A stretch of 64,000 bases of DNA from Trogon surrucura (Eukaryota > Chordata > Aves > Trogoniformes > Trogonidae). The stretch is taken from positions 1,297,562-1,361,561 of the forward strand of contig CM036624.1 of NCBI GenBank assembly GCA_020746105.1, read 5' to 3'. Shown here piece after piece: positions 44,901-57,573 of the stretch (position 1 is the stretch's first letter; each line of letters begins with the position of its first letter). The notes below the pieces were generated by a model that worked only from the letters and a program-made list of their open reading frames with translations, made no database searches and had not been told where the DNA came from. The translations under genes were made by a program, and so were the position numbers.

Positions 44901-47900
44901 AGGTTGTCATTTCAGAAATTATGAAAAAAAAAAAGGAAGGAAGTATATTTTAAATACATATTTCAGCATTCCAAATGCACTTATGTTACGGCGATGTAGG
45001 GGGGAAAAAAAGGTCTGCATAACAGAAAAAGTTGCAAGCTGTAAAAATGACACTGAAAATATTGTCTTGAAAAGTAGTTTCTTTTGCTCTCTTCCTTGAG
45101 TGATCACAAACCTCACTGACATCAATTCGTGTACTTCAGAAAGGCTTAAGCTTTATAGGTGATGACAATGTCAGTGGTTTGATATTCGTAAGAGCAGGAA
45201 ACAGCACGTGCAACCATCCCATGGCAACACATTAGCTACAAAAGTTGTGGCTTTAATATATGAATTAATGTCAGTATCTCATAGTATAGTGCAAATAAAA
45301 ATATTAATGCCAGGATAAATGCAGTTTCAGAAATCGCTTACACTTGAACTCCTGGGTTAGTTTTATAATTTATATGAGGTACCAAATAGGCAGCTGAGTA
45401 AAATGTATTTGCTGTCATGAGCCAATGATTAAAACAAATTCTGCAGAGATGATAATCAAATTAAAACTCAAAATATTCCTCTGCTGCAAAATCCAAGTTA
45501 TTCAGGTGTAAATTACCCGTTTTAAAACAAAATCAAGTCAGAACTACATGCAATTTGCAAGGAAGGATGTTATGACCAGGCATCGGGCTTTTCCGTCACT
45601 TGGCAGATGGGTGGGGATTTAACACTGGGGTGGTAGAAATGGAACTGGGCCAATAAGGAACAAAAAGTTACAGTGATTACCGCAGGATATACGTACAATT
45701 GACCAAAATTAGCAGAAAGCACTCACAACTAACAAAACCATCTTCAGCTTCCAGCACGAGCACAAGGAGACATATTTCAGCATTTTTCTAGGTTTTCTTT
45801 ATCCTTTTTCTCTAAAGGCTACGCAAAACAATCACGTTTGAAATTAAATGACTTTTAATGACGACAGTTTGTTTTCCATATGATATAGATACTCTCTCTC
45901 ACTTGGCTGATTTTTTAGGATTTTTCACTCGTTATTTTATTACTATTGGTCCCTGAAGATTATCATATTGAACTCTCCTAGTCTCTGAAGTAATGAATAT
46001 TGTAATTAAGCCTTGGTTAAAGGTAGTTCACAGCCAAATGGTGCTCATTTCTTCCAAGCATCTGGTTACCAATTCAACTTTCAGTCTGCTGGCTTTGATA
46101 ATTCTTTGACCCTGCTCAAGGAACTTTTTAATAGACCTCTTAGTGGCTATTTACATGAGAAGATAAGAAGTAGAGCACAAAACTACAGAAAAAGCCAATC
46201 AGGCACTAAAATTCTCCTGGCTCTCACCACATCTTGCTCTCCTCTCCTTCAGAATAATCACAAGGATACAGAAGTGAAAACAGGTGGAGTTAACTAGAAA
46301 AAGTCTGTTCATTGCCCCAGAGGGACTACAAATAACGTTAACAGTTAGCTCCTGTCCTCCTTCATCCCGTGGAACTCCGCAGTGGTTTCAAGTAAAGCAG
46401 AAGTCAGCCTTATCTGGTGTATACATTCACGAACTCAGAACGGGAATACCTAAATTGAGCAAGAGATGGTTTTGCAGATGCTGAGGGACAGAGAGCTGAA
46501 CTTTCGTCAACGATGCGATTGCAACTCTTTCAGGCGCTACTCAAGCCGATTCGCGTGGTATCTTGGGCAAAAACACGCCCAGGAGTTTAGTCAGAGGGAA
46601 GAACCTACTTTCCTACCGTGGCAGACAATTTTTGGCTCATACTGCAAAAGTCGGTGTGTGTGCTCTTGGAAAACTTGCGTGAAGTTCAAAAAGTGACTGC
46701 ACCTTGCCCATACTCAAAGGGATCGTATCAGAGAGGAAGGCAGAACATGCTCCCAATCTCCAAGACCATAAACACCTCCTGGTTGTACTTTTTCAGTTTA
46801 GGGAGCAGAGCACAAGCCCGGCATATGGCTCTGGCAGCGATACTACCTCCCAAATCAGAAGGTGGGGGACACTTTTGAGTCAGGCACTAGTTGTCTGCTC
46901 ATTTTCTAAAAGCATGAACTTGGGAATTTCAGTGATCTGCAGAAGACCTGAGCACGCACAACTTTCAGTAAGGTCAGCGGAAGAGCTGCTTTGGCTCTCA
47001 AAGGGTCCTAAATGTTGTAAATATAAGAGGCAGCGTCATTATTATTATATATTTCTGGCATTGTAACTCCTTACTTTATCAAATACAGATACCAGCTTCT
47101 TGAATTACAGAGGGACTGGAAAAATACATCAAAATTAGCCAAAAAAACTTGTTAATCTTTCTATTGATGAACACCACAGAAATTAATCAATCTGTCTTGA
47201 CAGCAAAGGTTGAAATAGCATGCAGCGAATAAACTCAGATACATATACAGATCAAAAAGATGGAAGTGTTGTGTTATAAAGGAGCAACTCTTTCATTTAA
47301 AATAACCATCATAATGAAAAAATAACATCAAGTCACACCCTGACTCTCCACAATTGAAAATATTTATGAAAAGGTAAGATAAATACTTCTTAGGAATACA
47401 TAGTGCACCCAATTTAATTTTTGGCAGGAGCTAGAAGAGAACAAAATCTCCCCTAGTCCTACGATTTTGTGACTCAAGACTATTATAATGCCTCCGACCA
47501 AGTAGGAAAACCCAAAGATGTGTGGGTAACCTTTCTCAATCTTTTGCTGCATTCTAACTGATTCACTTTGTTTAAAATCAGCGTTATTTAGGTCCCGAAG
47601 TCTATTCTTTCAAAGGAAAGCATCAGTTATTTGGCAAATGCAAACTAGTATGTTGACAATCATCCTGTATGCAGAGAGAGAGATGGATATAAAAAACCCC
47701 ACGTTTTCTTCCAAGCAATTCTAAAAGACCAATTGAACATTTAGGTAAAATGTTTGTTATCTCAACAATACCAAAATATCGTGCGTGGAAGTACGCAGAG
47801 AGCAAATCCTCCCAAGTTGAAGTAAGTCATTTGCAACAAAATGAGGACCCATACACTTCTCAACACATACAACTTCAAGTTTTTAGAATAAAGTATTGTG

Positions 47901-50783
47901 TGGTTTGGCAAGTCTCAGACAGAAATACTAAAGATATTCATTTTCTTATTAAGAAAGCTTTTCAAACACCTACAGAAATACCAACGACGACCCTCTTGTT
48001 CTCCTACACTGTACATTAATTGTCTTTTTGTGGTGATTACCTTACGCCTGACTGCCTTACAAAGGCTGGTATGCTGTTGTGGTACTACCAGTGTAAGGTT
48101 TATGTCTCTCTCTAAGGAAAGTGTATCCCTAAAAACACGCAAGTCAGAAGGTTGAGCCATGAAATCCTGTTTTCTTCCTAAAAGTACATCTCTTTCCACG
48201 GTCTTACAAACACTAGAGTGGTACAGCAAACTAAAGCAATCCTTAGACGAGTAACAGAACAAAAGCCATTCCACCCACGTGCTCCTCCTCCTGCTGCCAG
48301 CACTTGTGAGGACTCAGCCCAAAACCAAAATATACCTGGAATGTTAAATATGATTCTCCCAGACAACGAAAGGCTTATGATCTACACAGTCTCCCACGTG
48401 TAAAGCAAACATAAAGTGAAAATGTCTCCTATGCACTGATGTTTGCAGTGTGGTCAGAAAGGATCTGGCAGGGTTTTGGGGTTGGGTTGGGGGTTTTTTA
48501 CCTTTATTTTGAGGAACCCTTTCGAGGTCTGTTTTTAAAGTCGTACAATGGGTTACTGCTTGGCAAATACTCCATCTGAAGATCACCGTCACGTATATAC
48601 AAGCGAAACACATGGACTGCACTCCTTTCCTCAATGCCAGCTTCTTTTCTTAGACTGCTAAAGTATCTTTAAGACAGTGGTACTGAGAAATATGGATTAG
48701 ATAAATTATGCCTTTTGGAAAAGATTCTGGAGTGGGAGAGTTTTGTAGTTCAAACAAATGACAGCCTTGGAGGAGTTAAGAGTACTGTCAGTGGGACACT
48801 TGCCACAAGCCCACAACTCCCTATCTAACAGGATTAGCAAAATAGCAAATGATGCCGTGTGCCTCTGGCACTGTCCTGTAATGGCCCTGTGCCAACACTT
48901 TTACAACATTTCATTACAGGTGCAGAAAACCACAGTATGGGCATAGAGTATCCTCTTTCTTTACTTCCAAGGTGCTCTGTCCGCTTACAGGCGTGTTCAT
49001 CCTTCTGATAACTTCAGTATTTTGGTACGGACTAAAGCAATCATTCTATAGTAAAGACAAACTACAGGTAGAGCTCTATTGCTATAGAAGCAGCCTCCAT
49101 TATTTGAGAAAAACAGATAATTAAAGTAATATTCTGCAGAAAAGAATCTACAAGCTGATGGTTTCTAGCAGCTTTGGGCAAAAATCAGAGCCAACTACTG
49201 GCAATGAAACACCCGAAAACTTTGTTAAGAGAGATCTTACTGTATGAGTAGGATACAAATAGCATGACACAAGAGCTTATTCAGCATTCACAACTAATGC
49301 ATGGAGTAATTTCCTTTCCCAACTTCACCTATTTGTTTTCTTGAGAATATAAACTAAAATTCTCTTTTGTCTACCATGTCTGATGCTTTTGGATAAAAGA
49401 TACCAATTTAGAATAAAAGCAAGCAAACACCACCCTTACAATCTTAAAATATATCCACTTCCGTAAAACCACATCAACACTCCCTTGGATTGCTCAGATT
49501 TATCTGCTTTTGATCGCTGCCTAGATATATCATGAACTTCTACGACGTATGTCAAACAGTCATCATACTTTTGGGTCCTTGAGGGAAAAAAAAAAAAAAC
49601 AAAACCAAAAAAACCCACATAATCCATAATGGCAACAAATAGTTTTGAGCTTAGAGTTCCTCTTTTTTTTCAAACTCCAGAAGGTCTTAGAGGAGTTATC
49701 AGCCTAGTTTTGCACCAACTTCAGAATGATCAGCCTACGAAGAAATGAGAAAAGTAAAATGAAGCTTAGACCCCCTTACTCCTTCTATGATTTCCTACTG
49801 AAAACTTTCCCTGAGAATCCAAAAAGTAGCTTTCTTGTCTTCTTGACAAGACAATGACTGCCTTATATATCATGTACGAACTTCTGTGCCACAGTACTTT
49901 CGTTAGTAAGGACGAAATTAAAGCTGAACATGAGAACTCTGTAGAATTATGGAAGTCAGCTTCACTGTTGACATTTGAGTCGTTGTCCCAAACCAAAACA
50001 GCTAGCCTTGGCCCAGTTTACAGTGATAAATTATTTGTGTGTCACACATGTGTATTGCAATGACCTGAAGTAGTCGTGTTTTCAAAGAATATTAAGACGA
50101 ATACGATCCCTCCCAGGGCAACTGTGGGCTCTATTTTACGAAGACTAATGAGAACAAATTCTACCCAATCTTAGGCCAAGGGGAAAATTCAGTTAGCTTG
50201 ATAACTGAACCACAGTGACACAATTACCAAATCATACAGCTTCCAAAATCTCACAATCCCTTCCACGCAAGGAAGAAAACTATTTTTAGTTCGGCGCGTA
50301 AGATTCTCCCAAACGGCATCATCGGAAACTGCAAATAATTAAGAGTAAAAACAACCCTCAGAAATAAAAATCTCTCCACGTGTCTTCATATTTTTTTCCA
50401 GCTTTTTTGCAATAGTTTGCCACAGTCTATCCTTTTGCTACTCTTTTTACCTTAGTAATCAGGGGCAGAGGGAAGAAGTAGTCTCTTTTACATTGGTTTC
50501 TAGTACACACAATATGCAATGTTCAGGATCACAGAGAACAACATCCTGATAGGTTTTTCGAATGTTCTTACACACTGTCTCTCACAAGACTGAACCCACG
50601 GTAACAGATGGTGGCTTCTCTACCTCATTGATAATTAGATTCCACTTATCTAATCTGGGACTTGAAAATACTTCTTTGCCACCCCCCTTAATATTTTTAA
50701 ACAGTAGAATTACCGTGAATAGTAAGGCAAAAGCAAAATTCCGAGCAAGGTTTGACTCATTCAAAGTCAAAATAACAGGAAAT
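42000..50783. other. 8.8-kb stretch without gene or interspersed repeat
   Basis: No exon, CR1 or SINE is recognised. It contains A-runs at about 44811 and 44924, an A-rich/C-tract at 49586-49618, and a G-quadruplex motif at 48471-48493. A small CpG cluster at 46505-46580 lies amid several overlapping frames of 66 to 120 codons (46013-47066) that share no domain. The absence of insertions over this length is mentioned as a finding. Confidence 0.55.
48471..48493 (+). other. G-quadruplex-forming motif
   Basis: Four G runs (GGG, GGGG, GGG, GGGGG) are separated by TTTT, TT and TT and followed by six T. This meets the usual G3+N1-7 rule for an intramolecular quadruplex with very short loops. The sequence resembles a telomere-like G/T tract but is not a TTAGGG repeat. 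Confidence 0.8.
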
Positions 50784-51326
50784 GCCCCTCTACTCTGCCC
50801 TGGTGAGGCCACATCTGGAATATTGTGTCCAGTTCTGGGCCCCTCAGATCAAGAAGGACAGGGAGCTGCTGGAGAGAGTCCAGCGTAGAGCCACAAAGAT
50901 GGTGAAGGGAGTGGAGCATCTCCCTTATGAGGAAAGGCTGAAGGAGCTGGATCTCTTTAGCTTGGAGAAGAGGAGGCTGAGGGGTGACCTCACTAATGTT
51001 TATAAATATGTCAAGGGGGAATGTCAGGAGGATGGAGCCAGGCTCTTTTCAGCGGCGTCCACTGACAAGACAAGGGGTAATGGGTGGAAGCTGGAACACA
51101 GGAGGTTCCACAAAAATATGAGAAAAAACTTTTTTACTGTGAGGGTGACCGAGCACTGGAACAGGCTGCCCAGGGAGGTTGTGGAATCTCCTTCTCTTGA
51201 GACATTCAAAACCCGCCTGGACGCGTTCCTGTGCGCTCTACTGTAGGTGATCCTGCTCTGGCAGGGGGGTTGGACTAGATGATCTTTAAGGTCCCTTCCA
51301 ACCTTTAACATTCTGTGATTCTGTGA
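50784..51326 (+). mobile_element. CR1 LINE with fully open C-terminal ORF2 frame
   Basis: The frame reads [92 protein letters not shown] and [19 protein letters not shown]. It ends with LDAFLCALL and a stop at 51244-51246. The 3' UTR has GGTGATCCTGCTCTGGCAGG and ends with two perfect 8-bp units, ATTCTGTGATTCTGTGA. No stop or frameshift is present over 154 codons, so it is among the youngest copies. It is 5'-truncated to the C-terminal domain. The small pieces at 1675 and 15217 are the same subfamily. Confidence 0.95.
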
Positions 51327-52586
51327 AAAAGGTAATTTGGAAAGATGTCTATCTGAACGAACAGCAGGTTTCTAGCCTTAGACAAAGTTCCCCATAGATC
51401 AATTTTACTCAAATATCCCCAGGTTCCATGACTACCCGAGGAATATTTCCCCAGGTTTCAAAAGCGGGAGTTTCTCCATATTTTTTCAAGTTGCATTCAA
51501 ATATCGACCTTTTTTGTCTCTAATTAAACAGTATTCTGTTACGCTGCCTTCCTATTTTCAACAAGATTAGGAGACAATACATATCTTGGAGAACTGGATC
51601 TGGGAAATAACACAACCCTTTTATCCAATTAAAAACAAACAGACATGGAAGACCTCAAGTAAAATGATTACTCTCAGTTCCAGTTACTAACTCATTTCAT
51701 ACCTCAGGATTGCTTGACCAATGTGCACTGAGCTTCTTTATTCTAGTTTGTCGTGCTGAAGAATGGTAGTTTCCCTCCATCAAGTTCCCCGAAGAAGAAA
51801 AAAATGCAGCACAATTAATGTATTATTTCCTATATTTTCTTTGGGTTTATTACTCATGAACAAGATGGATTCCAAATTTCGTACCGGCTTTTTTTTCTGA
51901 TTTTTGAATAAGAGATTCATTTTTTAAATATAAAAACATGTTTCTGAATATGTATTTAATTACATCCTCACACTGAGCAATGGTACATTCAAGGAAATGA
52001 AGAACAGTTTATATGTTTTCAAGTGCAGGCAAAGTGCAGAGAAGAAGAGAAAATACATAATTTGTCAAACTGGAATTTGGCTAGTTTGCTCAGCATCAAT
52101 CCAGTCAAAAAAATACACACTTGGTGGGAAGAGGAGGGCAGACTACATTATGAGTGGTCAATTTTATCTTGGCAATTCACACAACTCTGAGTGAACCACG
52201 CTCCTTTTAAAATGGGTGCTCAAGGCATCTATATCTTTTTAAGATTTAAATATGCAAAAATAGATCTTTCTTGAGAGGGTTCTTAGTCGGATTTTGAAAC
52301 TCGTATGTATGCAAAACTTTTGAGTTTGGGAAACAGTAGGGAAATCACACTGAGGACTTTGATTCCTATTTCCATCTGCTGACAGGCTTTGCAGAACGAG
52401 ACGATGCCCTATTTTATGAACTCCATCCTCATTACAATATCACACTTGGGAGTCAAATGTTTTAATCATTACAGAGGATGTAGCAATTCAAGTGGCCCTA
52501 ATGAGATTAATAAAGCAAGAAGGTCCTTCAGATAGAACCTTATGTCACGTTAGGTCCTGTTAGGAGAAGAAAGTGTCTTGCTGTTG

Positions 52587-53076
52587 CGCAGTATATTCTG
52601 AAGTGACTGTCAATAACGGTCGCGTGGTTGTTCGTTAATTGTGATCCACTGCTTTGAGAAATTTATTTTTCATCGAGGAAACCAGAAGCCTGGAATTTAT
52701 TTCGCTTAGGAGGCTGCAAATTCATACCGCCCCTACGGCAAATTCCAGGATTCCAAAAGTTTCGGGAAGGTTCCTCTAATTAAGGTGTTCTGTAATGGGG
52801 GGAAATGAAGTTGGCCACTCCTGACCCAACGGCGTAACACGCTTTGCTGATCTGCAAACGGATAATGTATTCCTCAGCTGACACCAGCTCCTGAAGCTAT
52901 AAATTGTCTTTATACCCTGCTGGGAAGAACGCGATCCTCGCATTAATTAATGCCTCCAAAAAACAGTGCCTTGATTTGCAAATTTGTTGTACAATCACAA
53001 ACCCAGGAGTCAAAAGATTGTTAAAGTTTCATTAAATCTATAGCGAGCTGGTAATACATTTATCGGACTTTAACGT
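52587..53076. promoter_or_regulatory. Candidate conserved non-coding element or enhancer
   Basis: About 20 CpG sites occur in 490 bases of otherwise AT-rich DNA (for example CGGTCGCG at 52618 and ACGCGATCCTCG at 52929). They are mixed with several homeodomain-type cores (TTAATTG, CTAATTAAGG, CATTAATTAATG) and an octamer-like ATTTGCAAATTTG near 52975. No coding frame, CR1 or SINE explains it. Retained CpG and dense ATTA cores are typical of vertebrate developmental enhancers, but this is a visual impression and conservation was not tested. Confidence 0.22.
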
Positions 53077-54878
53077 GGCTTCTAATAGTCAAATGGCAAC
53101 TGAGTGAATCTCTACAGCCGAGCAGAGCAGGTGGTTCTTTCCACAACAGCCACCAGCCACAGAGTCACAGGCGAAAGCAAAGGATGTGTCTGACTGTGCC
53201 ATGATGGCTCAGGACAAAAAAAGATTTCCCCTAAAATAAATACATACCCACATACAGACTGATGCCTCCGAACCACACCAGTGCGAAGGAAGGCGCCATC
53301 CTTCGTTTTCTTGCAGGCCTGAGCGACTGGTGAGGAAGCCTCTGAAAAATTTGAGCCTCACCTTAAAACCAGAAAAGAAGCGTGAAGATATTACAAAACA
53401 TTCCTCCCTTCTTCCTACGTTAAACACGATGCAGGGTTATTTAGTAAAGCATACTTATTTGGGAAAGACTCATTTTAAGGACGTGCTTAAAAACCACCCT
53501 GAAATTTCACTTGAGATCTGTCATATTTGAACACAAATCCACCCAACAGAACAGTTGTTATGAGACCTGATGCTTCTAATAGTACGGACTCAAACATTTC
53601 AATGCATTCCACAAACCCAACTTTTGCACTGACCTTCTGAAATGCTCTTAAGTTTTTATTTTGAATTTTGATTTTTAGACAAAAAGTAGAGGTAGACGTT
53701 TTCACTGTCAGTTGTCACAATCACCCTTGAGATGCTTAAAATGTAGTAGCATACAGAAGGTATTTGTTCTAAGGAATGTATGTTCAGGAAAAAGACAGAA
53801 CTACTACCAGACGAAGGACACCAAGTGACAAACCTGGCCATTTCTAACCAAGATAACTTGAACTCAGTCAGAAACTACAGAGAAGCATCTGTCCACAGCA
53901 GCACAAAACAGCAATTAAGAGTATAATGTGTACCTTGCATGCCATTAAAGCCTCGGGCACTTCTGTTTAGAGCACTCTGTAAGCCATAAGAACCTCTATG
54001 TGCACATTTAACCCATTGGGGAATTGTATATCCAAGTAGTTAAAGTTAATCCTCCATAAACCAGAATGGCAACAAATTCAATTTCAAGAGTTGGAGAAAG
54101 TTTTTAATGTATACACAGGATAATGAAACAACTTAGGTTGTGATCTGTCATCCTTACAGAACTTTTCCCGTTCCAGACATCCAAAGCATTATGTTTACGC
54201 TAAAAGTGTTTCCTAGAAGTCCAAAGCAATACTCAGAGAAGAATAAAAAAAATTAATTATTAACATCAAGGCACATCTAAAACACTCCGAGGTTAACAAC
54301 CAGAGCTTTTTGTGAACTGCCTAAACCACACTCAGTCAAGCTGCTTCAGATTCTGCTAGAAGAATAACGTAGAGTATCGTCCAGGCTAACCCTCCCAGTG
54401 TTCAACCAGGTGAAGGGAAGTCTTTGGCAGGATGAAAGTGAGGTTTACAGGATGGGGAAGGGGCGGGGAAGGAAGGTCTCTTCCCTGGGATGTTTAGGTT
54501 AGTTTTTACCACCTTCTGCCTCCCACTGAATGCCAGCCCCTGTGTGGCAAGTGCCCATGTGCCTTCCCCAGCTGACACGAGGATGCGGTTTGTCACCCAC
54601 TGCCACCCAGAGCTGTGATGCACCAACATTTCAGGGCTGCCAGCCCTTTCCCAGCTCTGGCACTGTCAGAGCTGAAGCTACAGATGGTGAGACCACAGGT
54701 ACAGGCTCCTGGACATCAGAAAGCAAGTCCCAAGCAGCTCTGGCCAACACAAAGTCCAAACTGCTCTTGGGGCCCTGCTTGGTCAGGACAATACAAACCT
54801 ATGGCCGTCTACCAGCAATGGCAAAATTATTGAGCTTCTAATCCCCTCTTCATAATCCCTGAACCACAGACTATCACT

Positions 54879-54946
54879 ACGTCGCAAACATTGCAAATGC
54901 AGCAAATGTTGCAATGTAGCAAATGTTGCAAGATAGCCAACCTTGC
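54879..54946 (+). repeat. 17-bp unit in about four degenerate tandem copies
   Basis: Units of the form AATGTAGCAAATGTTGC follow each other: two copies at 54896-54929 differ by one base, and a diverged one lies on each side (54879-54895 and 54930-54946). It ends about 37 bp before the CR1 at 54983. Confidence 0.85.
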
Positions 54947-54982
54947 GAACTCTACAAGCCATTGAGGATTCTGGATCAAAAA

Positions 54983-55285
54983 TCACAGAATCCTAGACTG
55001 ACCTAGGTTGGAAGGGACCTTGGAGATCACCTAATCCAACCTCCCTGTCACAGGCAGGGACGCCTCTCAACTAGATCAGGTTACTCAAGGCTCTGTCCAA
55101 CCTGGCCTTGAACACCTCCAGGGAGGGGGCAACCACAACCTCTCTGGGCAATTTATTCCAAAGTCTTGACACCCTCGTGCTGAAGAATTTCTTCCTAAGA
55201 TCTAATCTAAATCTATTCTCCTTCAACTTAAACCCATTGCCCCCTGTCCTATCAGTGGACGCTCTTGTAAAAAGTCCCTCCCCAA
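54983..55285 (-). mobile_element. CR1 LINE 3' part, SINE-partner subfamily
   Basis: The minus strand encodes [41 protein letters not shown] and [19 protein letters not shown], ending in RALSNLI and a stop. The 3' UTR GAGAGGCGTCCCTGCC follows, and the element ends in CTAGGATTCTGTGA. It is truncated about 70 codons before the ORF2 stop, downstream of the shared frameshift site, so it gives no information on that lesion. The frame continues upstream into non-CR1 sequence by chance. Confidence 0.93.
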
Positions 55286-56879
55286 AAATCAGCAACATAT
55301 CTTCCTGGCATGTTTGCTTTCTCCGGTCTCGTCCTACAACAACCTGCACGGGTCTGAGCAAGGCTCGCACTTCCTCATCACCATGCACTGCCATTGCTCC
55401 ACCTGGTCAAGTAACTGATTTTTGTAGCCACTTCAGTTTTCACAATCAGCAAAATGGTGATTTTAGAACTTACAAATACAGGTTGTAAAGCTAAGCTCAA
55501 AATTTGTGCATTTGTTGAAAACCATAGCATTACTTCTAAAGGTGCAGTGTAATTCAAATCACACCTTTTAACATAAGCACCTATTATGAGGCAGGTCAAA
55601 ATCAATAAGGTAGTTTCTAACAATTTCTAAACATGGAGTAAATATACAAACATAATCAGTTCCCATGTATATGATTATAGGTTGACTAGAAATGACCAAT
55701 TTCATGATCACATTTGGCCAAATCTTGATCTAAGAAATTGCCTGAATTGTGAAAAAGACTATTTTCATATGTTACACACACATTAAGCTACCGTTTGCTG
55801 ACATCTTCTCTGGAGATAGTTTGGAACATTTCATTTGTTGGGTAGCTCATTCTAGTAGATACACATGTCAGAAACAGTACAACACATTTCCAAAATTACC
55901 AAATCAGGCCCTTTGTAATAAAAAGAACCACTTCTATCAAATTCAAAAGTTATCAAATGCCATATGCATATGCAGTATTTTGATATTTCCATAACCGAGA
56001 ATTTCCACACCATTTGTTAATCCCTACATGCTTTAAAACATCTCCAGGACAGCACAAAGCAACGTCCTGGTGTTACAGAGCTATATTTGCTAATATGACT
56101 TAATAAAAACAAACAAACTAACCACACTTTCGGACAGTAAAATTATTTTTTTAACAATTTTAAATTACCTCTTATGGCTCTGAAAAATACTTTTGTCCAT
56201 TTATAGATTTATATATAAAATGTTACAAAAATAGGCTTTGTATGTTGGCTATCTACTCATTATTGTCATCATTAATAATGGGAGAAACATCCAAAGGAAC
56301 AAAGTTGCTCGTTTGGATATAGAAACACTTAAAAATGGATCTATTTTTCTTTATTTGGTAGTCATCACATGATTTTAACTTCAGTTGTAACAAATAACCT
56401 GGAAAAACCTGTATAGGATTCCTTTTAAAAATATGCATACTATCTAATAAAACAAAACAAAAACTAGCTACCACAAAGTTTATACAATTAACGATAGTCA
56501 AATGGTTGGAATGGAGTACTTACTCTTCCGTGATATCAATGGATATTCAACATAAAGCATCTCCCACCATAAGATTCTCTGGTGATATTAAGGCTGTTTA
56601 AGCACGTTTGTTTCTGAAATGTTTATCACTGTGTCCATGACTTTTACTCAGTAAATGATACTCAATATTCTTAAAAGCTGTTATTTGGTTTTGTTTTCTA
56701 ACCTTTGTTTCCATCTATATAACAAACTTCATGGTAACATTGATAGTAGTCACCATACTTGCACGTAGACTTCACCATTCCTTTTCTACCCTTCTCATTT
56801 GCACTCCAAATGCATATTTTTTATAACACATAAATTGAAAACACTTGTTATTAAGGTAAACTTCTTTCTGACTCAAACA
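55286..56879. other. Non-coding stretch, no gene recognised
   Basis: Nothing coding or repetitive is recognised. The frame entering from the CR1 on the right of 55285 has no domain of its own. Confidence 0.6.
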
Positions 56880-57573
56880 GATGACACAAAACCGGGAGGG
56901 ACCTGGGGATTCTGGTGGGCAGCAGGATGGCCATGAGCCAGCAGTGTGCCCTCGTGGCCAAGAAGGCCAAGGGCATCCTGGGGTGTGTTAGAAGGGGAGT
57001 AGCCAGTAGGCTGAGAGAGGTCCTCCTGCCCCTCTGCTCTGCCCTGCCCTGGGGAGGCCACATCTGGAATCTTGTGTCCAGTTCTGGGCCCCTCAGCTCC
57101 AGAGAGACAGGGAACTGCTGGAGAGAGTCCAGCGCAGCCACAGGGATGATGGAGGGAGTGGAACATCTCCCTGATGAGGAAAGGCTGAAGGAGCTGGGTC
57201 TCTTCAGATTGGGGAAGAGGAGGCTGAAGGATGACCACATTCATGGTTATAAATATGTCAAGGGGGAGTGTCAGGAGGACGGAGCCAGGCTCTTCTCAGG
57301 GATGTCCAATGACAGGACAATGGGCAATGGGTACAAGCTGGAACACAGGAGGTTCCACAAAAACATTAGGAAAAGCTTTTTCACAGTGAGGGTGCTGGAG
57401 CCCTGGCCCAGGCTGCCCAGGGAGGGTGTGGAGTCTCCTGCTCTGGAGACTTTCAAACCCCACCTGGACGCGTTCCTGTGCGATCTGCTGTAGGTGATCT
57501 TGCTCTGGCAGCGGGTTGGACTAGATGATCTTTTGTGGTCCCTTCCATCATCTAACATTCTGTGATTCTGTGA
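56880..57573 (+). mobile_element. CR1 LINE with internal deletion and compensating frameshifts
   Basis: The element starts at ATGACACAAAACCGGG, the trailing part of the reverse transcriptase box (DDTK). It then jumps directly to [20 protein letters not shown], so the intervening segment of roughly 60 codons seen in the 26240 copy is deleted. It continues with [17 protein letters not shown] and the C-terminal domain to LDAFLCDLL, and the 3' UTR ends in ATTCTGTGATTCTGTGA. A duplicated CCCTG near 57045 and a two-base loss near 57133 cancel each other, so the 192-codon frame from 56915 is open but reads out of register in between. Confidence 0.93.

Larger units (their letters stand above)
51327..54982. 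other. Non-coding stretch with candidate regulatory block and small tandem repeat
   Basis: No gene or interspersed repeat is recognised. The CpG- and ATTA-rich block at 52587-53076 and a 17-bp tandem repeat at 54879-54946 are listed separately. The GC-richer part around 54400-54800 has frames of 72 to 103 codons on both strands with no recognisable domain. Confidence 0.55.

Noticed and set aside
54530-54841. 103-codon frame in GC-richer DNA
   Set aside because: Frames are open on both strands at the same place, as expected for GC-richer non-coding DNA, and no domain is seen.
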